Part shown: positions 23,321 through 35,045 of the stretch, one piece after another
How the letters are laid out: each line of letters begins with the position of its first letter
Position numbering within the stretch: the first letter of the stretch is position 1
From: Craterostigma plantagineum
Taxonomy: Eukaryota; Streptophyta; Magnoliopsida; Lamiales; Linderniaceae
Length of the DNA: 64,000 nucleotides
Direction: 5' to 3'
Assembly (NCBI GenBank): GCA_027422505.1
Contig: JAPQWV010000001.1
Location: 7,936,001-8,000,000 of the forward strand
Program-made: the position numbers and the translations under genes
The notes under the pieces: model-generated
What the model saw: the letters and a program-made list of their open reading frames with translations, nothing else
Told to the model about the DNA's origin: nothing
The model's database searches: none

Positions 23321-24471
23321 TTATTCAATGTGATGGCTGGAGGCATGTTTGAATTTTCTGCACTGTTGTTCATCTGAAGCCTTAGGTTCCTCTGACTCAG
23401 TATCTAGTTTCAATGGAATTGCATTCACCTCTTTGTCAGTAACCTGTATACCTGCATGAGACACAACTATACCTTCCTCAGTAGCATCTGCGTAAGGAAA
23501 TTCATCAAATGTAACATGCACAGATTCTTGAACAGTCTTCTTCTTATTATTAAACACTCGAAAAGCTTTGGAATGAAGGCTGTAACCTAGGAATATCCCT
23601 TCATCTACTTTGGAATCAAATTTTCCTCTCTTATCCCTATCATTCATCCCTATCATTCAAAATAAAGCATTTGCAGCCAAATACATGGAAATATTCTATG
23701 TTAGGGGTTTTATCGTTCCAGAGTTCATACGGAGTTCTCTTAATAATCGGTATAAGGAAAATCCTATATGAGACATAACAAGTCGTACACAGCTTCATCC
23801 CAAAAATATTTTGGAGTGTTATATTCGCTCAGCATAGTCCTAGCCATTTCTTGTAATACTCTATTTTTCCTCTCGACCATTCCGTTCTGTAGTGGCGTAA
23901 TAGTGGCTGAAAAATTATGATTATAACCATTTTCATCACAAAAAGGTTCAAAAGATTTACTATCAAATTCTCGACCGTTATCACTCCTAATGTTTCGGAC
24001 TTTCATTTATTTATCATTTTCAAGCTTCTTGATCAATGGTGCAAAGTTATCCAAGGCCACTTTTGTGCGCAAGAAACAAGACCCATGTGTACCTAGTATA
24101 GTCATCTACGATAACAAAGGCATATCATTTACCTCTCAATGACATAACCTGTGCCGGACCAAAAAGGTCAAGATGCAGCAGTTCCAGTGGTCTCGAGGTG
24201 GATATCACATTCTTAAGTTTGAAGGACGTCTTGGTCTGTTTCCCCATTTGGCACGCTTTGCAAATCTATCCTTGGTAGCTTTCATATCTGGAATATCTCT
24301 CACCAGTTCATTGCATGATATGTGAGACACCAGTTCCATGTTAGCATGTCCCAAACGTCTGTGCCATAACCATGTGATATCCTGCGTAATTGCTAGACAC
24401 TTGACATTCTGGTTAGCAATATCATCAAGAGTGATGCAGTAGATATTACCATGTCTAGATGCACTAAACAC
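23321..24471 (-). pseudogene. Copia pre-integrase and integrase remnants
   Basis: Three broken frames: 24,471-24,205 has the GAG-pre-integrase motif WLWHRRLGHANMELVSHISC; 24,006-23,764 has NIRSDNGREFDSKSF (catalytic Asp) and NGMVERKNRVLQEMARTMLS (catalytic Glu); 23,656-23,321 has EGIFLGYSLHSKAFRVFNN, the C-terminal region. Frameshifts between them make this integrase inactive. Confidence 0.85.
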
Positions 24472-24583
24472 AACCTCATCATCCTTTTTGACAAAGCACT
24501 TATCTTTAGCAAAGGTCCATCATCACATAGTTGGCTATTAGCTAATTAAATTATGTTCTAAGTTCCTAACAAACATACGTTAT

Positions 24584-26418
24584 CTATAGTGATTTTAAAT
24601 TGTTACCGATAGTACCAACTCCAACGATTTTGGCTTTTGGATCATTAGCGTACGAAACATATCCTCCATCACACGCCTTTAACGACACAAAATTTTCTAT
24701 ATCACCTATCATGTGGCGGGCGTTCGAGATACCACCTGCTTTTCTTGTTGGAATTCTTTCTTCGTACTTGTAGAAAGAAGTACTCTTCTGAGGTACCCAA
24801 ATTCTGTTGGGTCCTAACATGTTAGCGGGGAAATAACTTCTGTTAACATATGAGATATCACTCTTCATGGACGGTGATCTCTTGTTACAATTTGATACAG
24901 CAGTGGCATTTACAGGTGACTTCTTAGGTCTCCAAACATACTTAACTTTATCAACTTTCTTTAAAGGACAGTTATATGCATAATGACCATTTCTACCACA
25001 ACAGAAACACTTAAGCTTAGGCACAGAATGTTTAGCATGTTTTCCTTCAGGGAATAACCTATCCCTGACATACCAATGTTCCTACGAGTACTTAACAGCA
25101 TATCTAGGTTTTGCTTACCCTCAAGGAGTCTATCAACCTTCTGTTTTTCTCTATCTAAGGAATTCCTAATTCTACAATATCTCTAGATAAGTCACTATTT
25201 TTCTTTTCTAATTTCTCACTGTCACATGGAATTTTCTCTTTCTCAGCAGTAACTAACTCTCCTTTCAAACGTGAAATCTCTAGATCTGCCTCATGTTTTT
25301 CCTTAGCTAGGTCATCTCGCTGCTTTATTAGTTCCTTATTCAAGGAATTTAGTGACTTAATCTTACTCTGCTTTTTGAAATAATTCACACAATTCTTCCT
25401 TACTTTCTTCTACTCCCTCCGTCCCACTAATTTTATCACATTTTGCCATTTCGGGCGTCCCACTAATTTTATCACATTTCCTTATTTAGCAAAAAACTAT
25501 CACAAACAATCAATATAATAATATTAAATATTCTTAAAAGACGTGTCAAAATATACACTTTATTACATTTTCATTGTACTATATTATTATAATAATGCCA
25601 CCTTAATTTACGTTCCCGACAACTTATGTGATAAAGTTACCGGGACGGAGGGAGTACATCAGAAACAGATGAGTCACTTTCATAATCATTGTTATATAAA
25701 CTGTTTAGGATATGAATTTCCTCAATGAAGGAAGAACGAGATACCTGATCCTCGTCAGCCATATAAGCGTGATCCTCATCCTCGCTTTGTTCCATTTTAG
25801 AGCCGTGAGATTCTGTCACCATGGCTTTCTGCTTCCTTGGGTTGATTGTTGGGCATTCATGTGCAAAGTGGCCTGGTTTGTTGCATCGAAAACACCTTTG
25901 ACCTTTCTTCCCAGATGTGGATATTCCCTTGCTCTTGTTTTGGAATTTGTTAAAGTCCCTTTTAATCTCTTTTTCTATTCGAATCTTTTGAATATCTTTG
26001 TAAGCATGGCTAGGTCGTTCATCAAGCCATCTTCTTCGTTGTCAGAATCAGATTCTTCTTGGTTGGATCCGAACACAATGGACTTCTGATTTTTGTGCTC
26101 CGACTTCTCGTTCATTGACATTTAAATCATTTTGTAAAAGATGGGAGAGCCAATCAATTCAGAGATGCTCAGTGCTTTCAGATCCTTTGCTTCGTAGATG
26201 GGAGTAACCTTGGCATTCCATTCTTTTGGAAGTGATCTCAGTATCTTTCTGACTTGTTCACTGTCGGGAACCTTCTTTCCGAGAGAGAACATTTGGTTGA
26301 TGATTCCCATGAATCTAGAATACATCTGGCTTATGGTTTCGTCAGACCATTGAGAACAGTTCGTACAGATGAGTGAGAAGGGCCAGGCTTTCTTGTACAA
26401 CTTGTTGGGTTCGTTCAT
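24584..26418 (-). pseudogene. Sirevirus-like gag, C-terminal two thirds
   Basis: Frame 26,418-26,122 carries the capsid part (DETISQMYSRFMGIINQMFS, ILRSLPKEWNAKVTPI). Two CCHC zinc knuckles follow: CFRCNKPGHFAHEC at about 25,860-25,900 and CFCCGRNGHYAYNC at about 24,975-25,015. Between them a coiled-coil frame (25,388-25,155) and a MITE insertion. Two knuckles separated by a coiled coil is notable for a copia gag. The first part of gag lies beyond the solo LTR at 29,621-29,775. Confidence 0.75.
25413..25654. mobile_element. Stowaway-like MITE
   Basis: 242 bp with terminal inverted repeats CTCCCTCCGTCCC, extending with mismatches through ttttatcac, flanked by TA at 25,411-25,412 and 25,655-25,656. 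These are the hallmarks of Tc1/mariner-derived Stowaway elements. It has no coding capacity and interrupts gag of the left Sirevirus-like half. Confidence 0.9.
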
Positions 26419-26425
26419 GAGTAAT

Positions 26426-29400
26426 TGTGGCAGCCCCGCCTTCCACCACTATTTTCTTAACTAGTTTACGTAACTAGTGTCGTAATAACGAAATAAATCG
26501 TATGAAATTTCTGATAAAAATTTTACTTTTAGAAAAAGGAATCGTAACGGTTCCTACAAAATCATCCTGGTCCTAATAACATAGGAAAGCGCATGCGGGT
26601 CAAAATAAATTTATCTACTGGGCCTCCACGAGGTCGCATCCATGCACACACTTCCATCTCAAAAGCCCCGGGAAGCTTCAAAAGTTGGCCTCATCGTGAA
26701 AATGATCACGTACCGTGATCGCGGGGTCCTACAACACATAATACGTGGAATGAGCTTATAAGCTCAGTAAGTGGAAACCATGCATGCAATGCACGTGACC
26801 TAAATAGCGAAGGCATTCGCGCCAATGCTATTAACCCCTCACATTCTTCCTGACCTTTCTCACATTCTTCTTGACCTTTCGTAACATATTTGGGCCCTCG
26901 GCTTTCAATCTTACTATGCACCATATAGAGCTCAAACCCCTAAGGGTATAAGTGGCAGTACACACACTGGGAGGCTAAACCCGAGTACTCAATTTGTGCG
27001 TAACCCTATGGTGCCTTTCAATCCCAATGCGGTACACACTGAGAGGCTACTAGTGCCTTTCAATCCCAGTGTGATCCACACTGAGAGGCTACTAGTGCCT
27101 TTCAATCCCAATGCAGTCCCATTGAGAGGCTAACCTGGGCACACAAATTTCGTTTAACCCTAAGGCGCCTTTCCATCCCAATGCGGTCTGACACGCGGGC
27201 GCTTCTCACTGGTAGCTTACTACGAGGTCGCCAACACTCGAGGTTCCCTCGGTGCCGCTTGTACCCACGAGTCACATCCTCCAGGTTGCATCTCCCGCTA
27301 CGGGGTATTCCCCCTACCTTTCGTGAATCAGGTAATTCGGCTTCGTGAATCGCCGTGGTAGCATAGAAGAGCCGTGACTCATCATTGAGTCGACACAAAT
27401 GCCTATATCGGCAAATATACATCGCTATCAAGCGATCTTATACTCATGCACGCTATTTCCCAGACTCTTATACTAGTCGTGCGTGCATATGCTCATGCCA
27501 TGAATATGCATGTCATGTCATTATATAATTTAAATAATTCACGTGAGATCACATAAATTCATAGAAGTCACATAAAATCATAGAAGCATATAACACATAA
27601 TTTCATGCACATAAAAATTATGTGTTGTAGTTGCGATTTCCACTTACCTGGTATCCTTAGCTTATCGTACGGTTAGTCGCTAACCTTCAATCCTAAGTAT
27701 AGAAACATATAAAATTAGGGTTTGTTAGACTAGTTATAATTTCCCGAAATTGGCTTAATTTTGAAAACCCTAGTTTCGACTTTTATGGGTTTTGAAACCC
27801 TACATTTTAGAACACCTTGACTTGAATTGAAAAGTCTTATTTCGTGATCGTATTAGACAGTTCTACATTAATTAAACAGTACATAATATTTTGAAATCAA
27901 CCTAGAAGTGGATCTCGACATGTTAGAGATAAATCTCGATACTGCATATAAGATTTCGATGTCATCTTTCATGATATATCTCGATATATGGTACAGAATA
28001 AATCTCAACATACATTAGACATGGATCTCGAGTTGGGTTACATGGGTCTCGACATACAAGAATAAATCTCGACATGTTTCTTACATGAGTTCGACATTTG
28101 AACGTTACACAAATATCTCGACAACAAGATAATTCTTCACATGTCCATCAATTATCAAAGATAGCTTTCAGACGTAAATTTCGAGATATGCTTTAATCAT
28201 TACACATCAAGGTTTCAATATGTTCATTACATTATAAATGAATCTCGTGATAAACCTTAAATGGAGCTTGACATGGACTTCGAGATTTTAACAAGATTTC
28301 GACATACTGTGTGCAACGATGAGACTTGCACCATACATGATTTTGAATTAAAATTAAATTTGATATTAGATAAAGGTCGAGTTTTATTTCGAGATTCTCC
28401 ACAATGTCTTAAAGTCGAAGTCGATCTTAATACTAGATTTTTATATAGATCTCGAGATGCTTTTCGAGATTCATAATCTGAAGAATTCTATCATCACATC
28501 GAAACACCTTATCGACATCCTCTAAATTTTCGATCAAAACCCTAATTCCTCAAGAACATTATAAACACTATAAGAATTTCATAGAATCTTTAACCATATT
28601 TAATACCTATTTAAACTTCATAATATTCCGAGTCTCCCATGATTAGTAGAAAATCATGTATTGACATATCTATTAAAATAAACTAGACCTAATAATCTAT
28701 AAGATTTCCTATTGCTTTTATCTAATTATCGAACCAGGACAAGTATCTACAAATATTTCACTATCCCAAGGTTAATACCTCACTTCCCAGTAAGATCTCT
28801 CGAGGTGTTAGGCTTCGAAGTTGATTGATACTCCCTTGCTTCTAATGAATTTTTCTCTCTCTCGTTATTAACTTATGAGAGTTATATAAGGGTTTTCTCT
28901 CTTTTATGTTAGAGTTCTTTCTTTTGATTACCCATCATTATATGATAAGGATTAAAGCTTAGGGATTTGTGAGGGATGTGACAAGTTGATGACTAAGCCT
29001 TTCCTTTTCATTTAAGAAATTCCTATTTAATATTAAGTTTATTTGATGTTCAACCTGTTTCGGACTTCTATTGTGTCGAGATCCTCATTTAGCAACATTC
29101 TCCTTTCGCAATTCTATAATTTCGACATCTTTCACCATCTTTTGATTTCGGAACTTAAGAATTTAAATGTTGAAGGATCTCGGGCTTTAATATTTCGACA
29201 TCCTCTAACATTTTCAAGGGTTTCGAGATTAAAAATCTCGAGATTTTTCCTCAGCTTTTTCGAGTTTCTCCTATACTAGCATGTCATGTGCTAAAACCCT
29301 AAAATCGATAACTAACCTAAATTCAATTAATTCTTCTACTTGGTTAGTAATTTTAATAGCATTTAATTTAAAATCATGTGAACACATAAAATCGTAAAAC

Positions 29401-29620
29401 ACGTCTCCTGCAGTCACATAATATCACGGAAAACACATAACACACAAGTCACGTAAAGTATTAAAAATATTAATACTTTTGTTCCCCAATTAATCTGTGT
29501 TACAGCTAAGTCTCATATAATCTTAACCTTTTTATTTAATTAATCCAATAAAATTTCAACTTAAATACTTTCACACTAATTATATTGTAAATCCCGTAAA
29601 TAGATTTTACGGGTATTACA
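26426..29620. mobile_element. Solo LTR (3.2 kb), probably Ty3/gypsy
   Basis: Starts TGTGGCAGCCCCGCC, ends GGGTATTACA, and is flanked by gtaat (26,421-26,425) and gtaac (29,621-29,625), a 5-bp target duplication with one change. The gag reading of the host element joins across it (LQVT on the right, HERTQQVVQE on the left). TG..CA ends, length and absence of gag/pol domains indicate a solo LTR; the cagccccgcc start and gggtattaca end resemble large chromovirus LTRs. It holds a tandem repeat (27,011-27,175) and many atctcgacat-like words. Confidence 0.8.
27011..27175. repeat. Tandem repeat of about 45 bp in the solo LTR
   Basis: Three to four units built on gcctttcaatcccaatg, a variable six-base segment, then cactgagaggctac. 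Units differ by a few substitutions. A partial, more diverged unit precedes at about 26,955-27,000. Confidence 0.8.
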
Positions 29621-29775
29621 GTAACTTGGAGCATATCCCACATAGCCTTTGCCGATGAGCAGGAACTAACCCGAATAAATCTTGTATTTATCCAATTTAA
29701 TGCAAAGTTGTTGAGTAAACAAAAAGAGAGAAAGATAGAAGAGATGTGATGTGTTATCTTCCTATGATGCATCTA
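29621..29775 (-). pseudogene. Sirevirus-like gag fragment beyond the solo LTR
   Basis: Minus-strand reading contains SSCSSAKAMWDMLQVT, the capsid motif that normally precedes the HE(G/R)T sequence found at 26,400-26,424 on the other side of the solo LTR. Sequence further right is unrelated to gag, so the 5' part of this element is lost here. Confidence 0.75.
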
Positions 29776-30350
29776 CTGTACAAGAATGGATTGTCGATGG
29801 AATTGAAGTTAGTGATGATGATGTAGCGGATGAAGAGGATGACGGAGTAGATAAGTTCAGAAGTGTGATGTATCGAACTATAAGGGAATTGTATGATGAT
29901 GATTTCGAATCTGAAGGTTAGGTGACCGATGATTAAGTAGGAGGTAAGTGCAAATAATTAGATTTGATCTAATCTATTAAAACATAATTTATTAAATATC
30001 ATTGTTGTTTCTTGATTAATCAACTAGTTTTCGATTTCTCACTATAAATTGCAGGTGAAATGTTGATTGCACAAGTGAAAATCTGGAGTATATTTGATGT
30101 TGTTTGTAGTATGAAACATTTGAGGACTATTTGATCGTATGTATGCATTTGGTATTAGTTAGATGCTTGCGAACATGGTGTAATAAGATATTTTGAGCGT
30201 TCCTCTTGATGTTGAACTTGTTATGAGTTAGTTTCTATATATTTCCATCTATGATTGAGCTTTGAAGCAATGTGATATTTCAAGTGTTCAAACTTTTTTA
30301 AATACTGATGACAAATAGGTGAGGCACCCGACTAGCGCCTAGCGTATTTT
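29776..30350 (+). other. Unassigned filler with a coding-like exon and intron
   Basis: Sits between the two Sirevirus-like halves. The plus strand reads a short acidic stretch (VQEWIVDGIEVSDDDVADEE) ending at a stop near 29,920. A good GT..AG intron (gtaagtgcaa near 29,944 to ttgcag near 30,053) follows. This looks like the 3' end of a captured spliced gene, possibly of hAT-transposase origin, but I do not recognise the family. Confidence 0.35.
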
Positions 30351-30356
30351 ACAATA

Positions 30357-30584
30357 TTGGATAGTACTAGTGCCATTAGTATCACTAAGAATCCCGTACA
30401 CCACTCTCGAACTAAGCATATAGAGGTTAAACATCATTTTATTCGAGATCATGTTCAGAAAGAGAATATCAGCGTGAACTTCGTAGGAACTAATGATCAG
30501 CTGACTGATATCTTCACGAGACCCCTCATTGAGCGTAGATTCTGTGATATTCGTGATAGAATAGGAATTATTGAGCTCAAATAG
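30357..30584 (+). pseudogene. Copia RNase H C-terminal fragment
   Basis: 75 residues with [20 protein letters not shown] and DQLTDIFTRPLIERRF, the conserved end of copia RNase H. It matches the minus-strand region 21,660-21,930 of the left half closely. Confidence 0.85.
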
Positions 30585-31082
30585 GAAAAGTGACTAGATA
30601 AGTTAGCCCTTAGTATCTCTTCGATCTTATCCCTTGATTCTATTGGTATTTTTCTTGATTCTACCTTCCTTATCTATCTTATTTCTTTCCGTTTATGGGG
30701 AGAATTTTTTTTCAAATTATCTCTCTAAATAGATTTTCTTCGAGATTTATGTTAAAATCTATTTTCAGCCGAAAATTCCTTCTTATTTTTGAACTCTGAT
30801 CTTAGTCCTTATTTCCTTCCTTAATCTCCGCGAGATATCCTCTGATTTTCATTTAATTCCATCTAACGGGTAGTTTCTCCTTTAACCAATGATTTTTAAA
30901 ATTCGAAATTTGAAATCGTTTCCTTATCTACCTCACTTCTAGTCGATATTACATCTCTCCATAATTTCTTTTCATTCTTATCCAAGAAGCTTTCGACCTT
31001 TATGTAACCACCCACTCCTTCCTTCTTGAATCTATTCAACCCTAAGTCTTTCACTTCATTATTTCACTTTTCGATCTCAACC

Positions 31083-31331
31083 ATGACGAAACCTAAGGCA
31101 TCGTCAAAAAGTCCGCGTAGGAAGAAAAAGGATCAAGAAAGCGACGACAAGCATGGAACCATAGCTGATCTGAAACGGAGTATCAAGGGCATCAAGGATG
31201 ATAACAGGAAGAAGTTCGATGAGATCTCACGGCACCTTATAAGGATTAAAAAGTTTATGAAGGATATCTCCACGGCTCTGAATATCGGTGAATCCTCATC
31301 TACCTCATCTGATAGTGATTCCAGTCCTTAG
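31083..31331 (+). pseudogene. Internally deleted extra ORF of the right half
   Basis: Starts at ATG 31,083 with a Lys/Ser-rich N-terminus like that of the left copy (near 21,188) and jumps straight to the C-terminal coiled-coil part (DLKRSIKGIKDDNRKKFDEI…), skipping the central domain of about 200 residues. It is open for 82 codons, so a short protein is formally possible, but a deletion product is the simpler reading. Confidence 0.65.
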
Positions 31332-31973
31332 AACTTCGATCCCTAGTGATGTCCTAGCTCTAGTATGCCTAGTTCTCGTATGCCTAGTACTAAGTTCTTT
31401 TAGTTTGCTGGTTTTTGGGTTGATAGGTCGTGGTTGGTAGCAGGTTTTTGGTAAGTTGGTAGTGTTATGGGTCCCTCCTTTTTTATGCTGGAGGGGGAGA
31501 ATTTGGGCAATTAATGCCGTGTTTTGCGTGTTTTGGGTTAGTGTCGGCCGTATTTTGGTATGGTGTCGGGTCGTTCACTTTTGGTCCTTTGTTATCTTGG
31601 AATGCTATGATATTATCGGCTTGCTTTTATATGCTTATGTCTTAATCTCTTTGTGCTTGAGTTTGTGATTTGCTAAGGATTAAGGAATTCCGCACATAGG
31701 CAGGGAGAGCAAACTGATATGATCTGATAATTTGCGACATTCCATGGTGACTTGTGACATTCCATATGATATGGTCTGTAAAAGTTTTTGTTGTTGTGCT
31801 TTACATAGGAAGATTAACAATTAGACAGGGGGAGCATGCTATAAAACTTGATAAATTTATTTGCTCTGATCACATGTCACATGCCTTGATACCTAAACAT
31901 GCTATGTGCTAAAATTGTTTCATATCGAGTGTACTCATATGCTTAAGATAGGCATTAATTACTTGTCATCATC

Positions 31974-31987
31974 AAAAAGGGGGAGAT
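31974..31987 (+). other. Polypurine tract
   Basis: aaaaagggggagat lies directly before the 3' LTR start TGTAGACC at 31,988. This long G-run tract is typical of the Sirevirus lineage. The left copy retains cccccttttt at 19,231-19,240 but lost the last bases. Confidence 0.85.
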
Positions 31988-33541
31988 TGTAGACCTTTTT
32001 GGTCCATTGATTATGAGAGTTTTGATTATTCCAAGTAATTATGTATCATGGGGTACAATTTAGAAAACTCGATGTGTATGATTTATTATATTTAAGCATG
32101 TGAAAATATTCGACGACGTGCTTCAATGTGATTTAAATCGTTAAGAAAATCGAATATATGTGATCTTATGCTTAACTGGAATATTGCTGTGATCACTTGG
32201 ATATGAACGCTTTCGTTTGAATGGAATCTCACTGTGTGCTATATATGGAAAATGTATTCTGTTAAGTAATATGTGAGTTGTACACGTGATTGAGTTATTT
32301 TAGGAAAGAATATCACTTTGATCTTCCGGATATGAATGACTATGCTATTTATGGAAAAGATATTCTGATTAAGTGCTTACATGTGATTGATCTATTTTAG
32401 GAAAGAATATTATGAGATATCCGTTGAGTGCAATATTATTTGACTTTTAAATAAGTGAATCAATTATCTATCTTTCCTTATGCGACTTAGGATTTATATT
32501 TTGGAAAGTGATTAATTGATTATACTTATATGTGGTAATATGCTGATTGAATCTATACATGGAATGCGGTGACAACGGATGAGATTACCACGGAAGGAAA
32601 GTAAGACTGTGGTATTTATGGTATGAAATCATGCATGACCGTTGAGCTTAATTGGTTTATTCTTGCCATGATTCCTTGAGTTATTGCACGTGATTATTGA
32701 GCTTTCTCTTGCATATTCTGTGCTTAACTTTCCTTGTGAAGTGTAGAAGCTATTCGTGGGTCTATGATACACACTTCACGTTGAAGGGTACGAAACAAAC
32801 ACACAAGCAAACGAATTCCTTAGAGTGTTTGAGCTTGATTTGCGAAAAAATCATAATTTGTGTTGAGCTTAAGTTTGCGAAATTTGTACCCTTTGAGCGA
32901 TCTTTAGCAACACCTTACCCTAAAATCCTTGTCTTTGGACGTGATTTGTCTTCAGACGTGTTGAGCGCACAAAGTAGCACGAGTGGAGTCTTCCGCACGT
33001 GAAGGGACGAATTTGGTGGATTCGGTAGCAAGCTATGTCCAGTCGGGGAATTGGTTTCCTGGGAAAACGACGTGGAACGAAACTTGGCGTGCGGCAGCCT
33101 AGGTGGAAGTCTAGTTTTCATAGTGCTTCGATTGTGTAAGGGTCGATGATTTTGTAACCATAACCGGAAATACTTAGTGATTGATTGGGACTCTTGGGGA
33201 AGAACGAACCCCAAGGACAGGATTAAACCCTAGTTGGGGAAATAATTTGTATAAAAATCCGTCTCACTCTACTTTCTACTATTTACTTTCCTGTGAGACA
33301 AACCCGGAACGCTTTCAAATAACCAGGTAATATCTTTGAAACGTTCTCAGAAAACTACGCGATATCTTTGAAACAGCTTTTGTAAAGAGGTTAGGGATAT
33401 AATATTGATACTCGTATTGCTTTCTAGGGACATGCTCTGCAAATATCTTCTTAAAAAAAAGTATTTTTCAGAAAAGAACGAGCCAATATTTTTTATAGCC
33501 TAATTCACACCCCCCACCTCTTAGGCATATTTTACACTTCA
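31988..33541 (+). repeat. 3' LTR (1.55 kb) of the right Sirevirus-like half
   Basis: TG..CA ends, 1,554 bp, inverted copy of 17,678-19,230. Similarity is visible along the full length with scattered substitutions and small indels. Confidence 0.85.
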
Positions 33542-35001
33542 TCAGTATGGATCAGTTCTAGAGGCGCACTACTTCTCTCAACAGAGAAGAACGGTGACTT
33601 GGCCATTTTTGCCTCGACACAGACTTCACATTTTTGTTGTGAGTCGACTTCCATTTGTGAAAGCAGGTTTAAACTTATTAACCTCTTCATTTTGTTTAAA
33701 CCAACGTGTCCTAATCTATAATGCCATAAATTGGAACACTCAACCAAGTAAGATGAACATTCTTTATTATTACTAGCGAGCTCAATCTCGCGTATTACAG
33801 GCATTACATTCATCTTAAATAGCCTCTTCTAGAGGTAGCCCTTTCCTACGAAATGACCGTTTTTTGTCAGTACATATTTGTCACTTTCAAACACCTGCCT
33901 AAATCCGCATTTGCTCAACAAGGAGCTGGACACCAAATTCTTGCGGATGTCTAGCACGTGCAGCACGTCTTTAAAAGTGAGTTCCTTGCCCGAGGTCATC
34001 TTGAGCACTACCCTTCCTAATCCGACGATGTCAGAAGTGCTGAGTTACCCATAAATAGCTTCCTGCCTGAAATAGGAATGTAGATCGAAAACATCTCCTT
34101 GTCAGAGCAGACGTTGGCCTCTTATACGACTGCGGCTAGGTCCATCTCTGTCAGATCTGTCCCCAGCTTCGCCTTGGTCAAGTGAGCTTGGTTCTTTTTG
34201 CTCTTTTTCTTCAGCCGACAGTCCTTGGACATATGCCCAGGTTTGTCGCAGTTGTAGCAGTTGCCCCTTATTTTGTTCGGCTTCTGTGGTGTCGTATTAG
34301 GCCTTTTGCGCTTTTCGCCGTGCTAGACTCGTCCAGGTTCGCATCCACACTGCCCCTTCTGTTCTTGGCCTCGATCCTACCATTGTCTACTTTGTCTCAC
34401 AATCAGGTCCTCAAGCCCTATTTCCTTACGCTTGTGCTTGAGATAGTTTTTTAAGTCCTTCCACAGGGGTGGCAGCTTCTCTATTATAGCAGCTACCTGG
34501 AAGGATTCGTCGATCTGCATATTCTCCGCGTGTATATCGTGGATTATCAGCTGAAGATCATGGACCTGGTCCAACACTGATTTGGAATCGGTCATCTTAT
34601 AGTCCAAAAACCTGCCGACAATGAATTTTCTTAGTCCGGCATCATCGGTTTTGTACTTTTTGTCCAACGAGTCCCACAACTCTTTGACAGTTTTAACAAC
34701 TGCATAGACGTTGCATAGGGAGTCCCAAGGCGTTCAAAATGTAATTACGACACATGAAACCATTATGATTCCAAGCGACCAACGTCGCCCGTTGTTGTTC
34801 GTCCTCTTCGGGTGCGGCTTCATTGGCGTTCACCTGGGGCAGGAGTTCTTTCAAAAAGCGCACCAGGTTTAGAGTCGTGAGGTAAAACAACATCTTTTGT
34901 TGCCATCGTTTGAAATCGGCTCCGTTGAATTTCACCGGCCTTTTGGCGTGGCTATTTCCCGTCAGCGGAACGGCGGTGGGAATATTCTCTATTGTCGCCA
35001 T
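33542..35001 (-). pseudogene. gag and early pol of the outer copia element
   Basis: gag frames 35,001-34,693 (NGADFKRWQQKMLFYLTTLN) and 34,679-34,377 (SLDKKYKTDDAGLRKFIVGR, IIEKLPPLWKDLKNYL) carry the UBN2-type capsid domain, separated by a break. A zinc knuckle CYNCDKPGHMSKDC lies near 34,215-34,260. The protease region follows in broken frames at about 34,130-33,850. Frame 33,813-33,532 has the GAG-pre-integrase motif LWHYRLGHVGLNKMKRLISL and the zinc cysteines CEVCVEAKMAKS, ending at LELIHTDEV where the inverted insertion begins. Confidence 0.8.
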
Positions 35002-35027
35002 TTATCAGACAGAATAACGTGTTAGAT

Positions 35028-35045
35028 TGCTGGTTCCTGTGTTGG
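35028..35045 (-). repeat. Inner end of the outer element's 5' LTR
   Basis: tgctggttcctgtgttgg matches the start of the 3' LTR at 16,706-16,723. The LTR resumes at 49,335 after the younger element; 35,041-35,045 and 49,330-49,334 (gttgg) are the latter's target duplication. Confidence 0.85.

Larger units (their letters stand above)
17678..29775 (-). mobile_element. Left half of a Sirevirus-like copia element (no 5' LTR)
   Basis: Minus-strand order: gag (29,775 down to about 24,960, interrupted by a solo LTR and a MITE), protease and pre-integrase (24,900-24,205), integrase (about 24,100-23,320), RT-RNase H (23,245-21,660), an extra downstream ORF (about 21,188-19,840), then a 1.55-kb 3' LTR (17,678-19,230). 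The extra ORF between pol and 3' LTR, and the polypurine tract type seen in the partner copy, are characteristic of the Sirevirus/SIRE lineage. No 5' LTR or primer binding site was found. Confidence 0.8.
30357..33541 (+). mobile_element. Right half of a Sirevirus-like copia element (3' end only)
   Basis: Plus strand: end of RNase H, internally deleted extra ORF, polypurine tract, 1.55-kb 3' LTR. It is an inverted relative of 17,678-22,000. Upstream pol, gag and 5' LTR are missing. The outer flank (tcagt) does not match the flank of the left half (atttt), so the pair did not arise by one simple insertion. Confidence 0.8.

Noticed and set aside
17678..33541. Treating the two 1.55-kb LTRs as the pair of one element
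   Set aside because: They are inverted to each other, both carry 3'-LTR neighbours (RNase H end, extra ORF, PPT) and have no shared target duplication.
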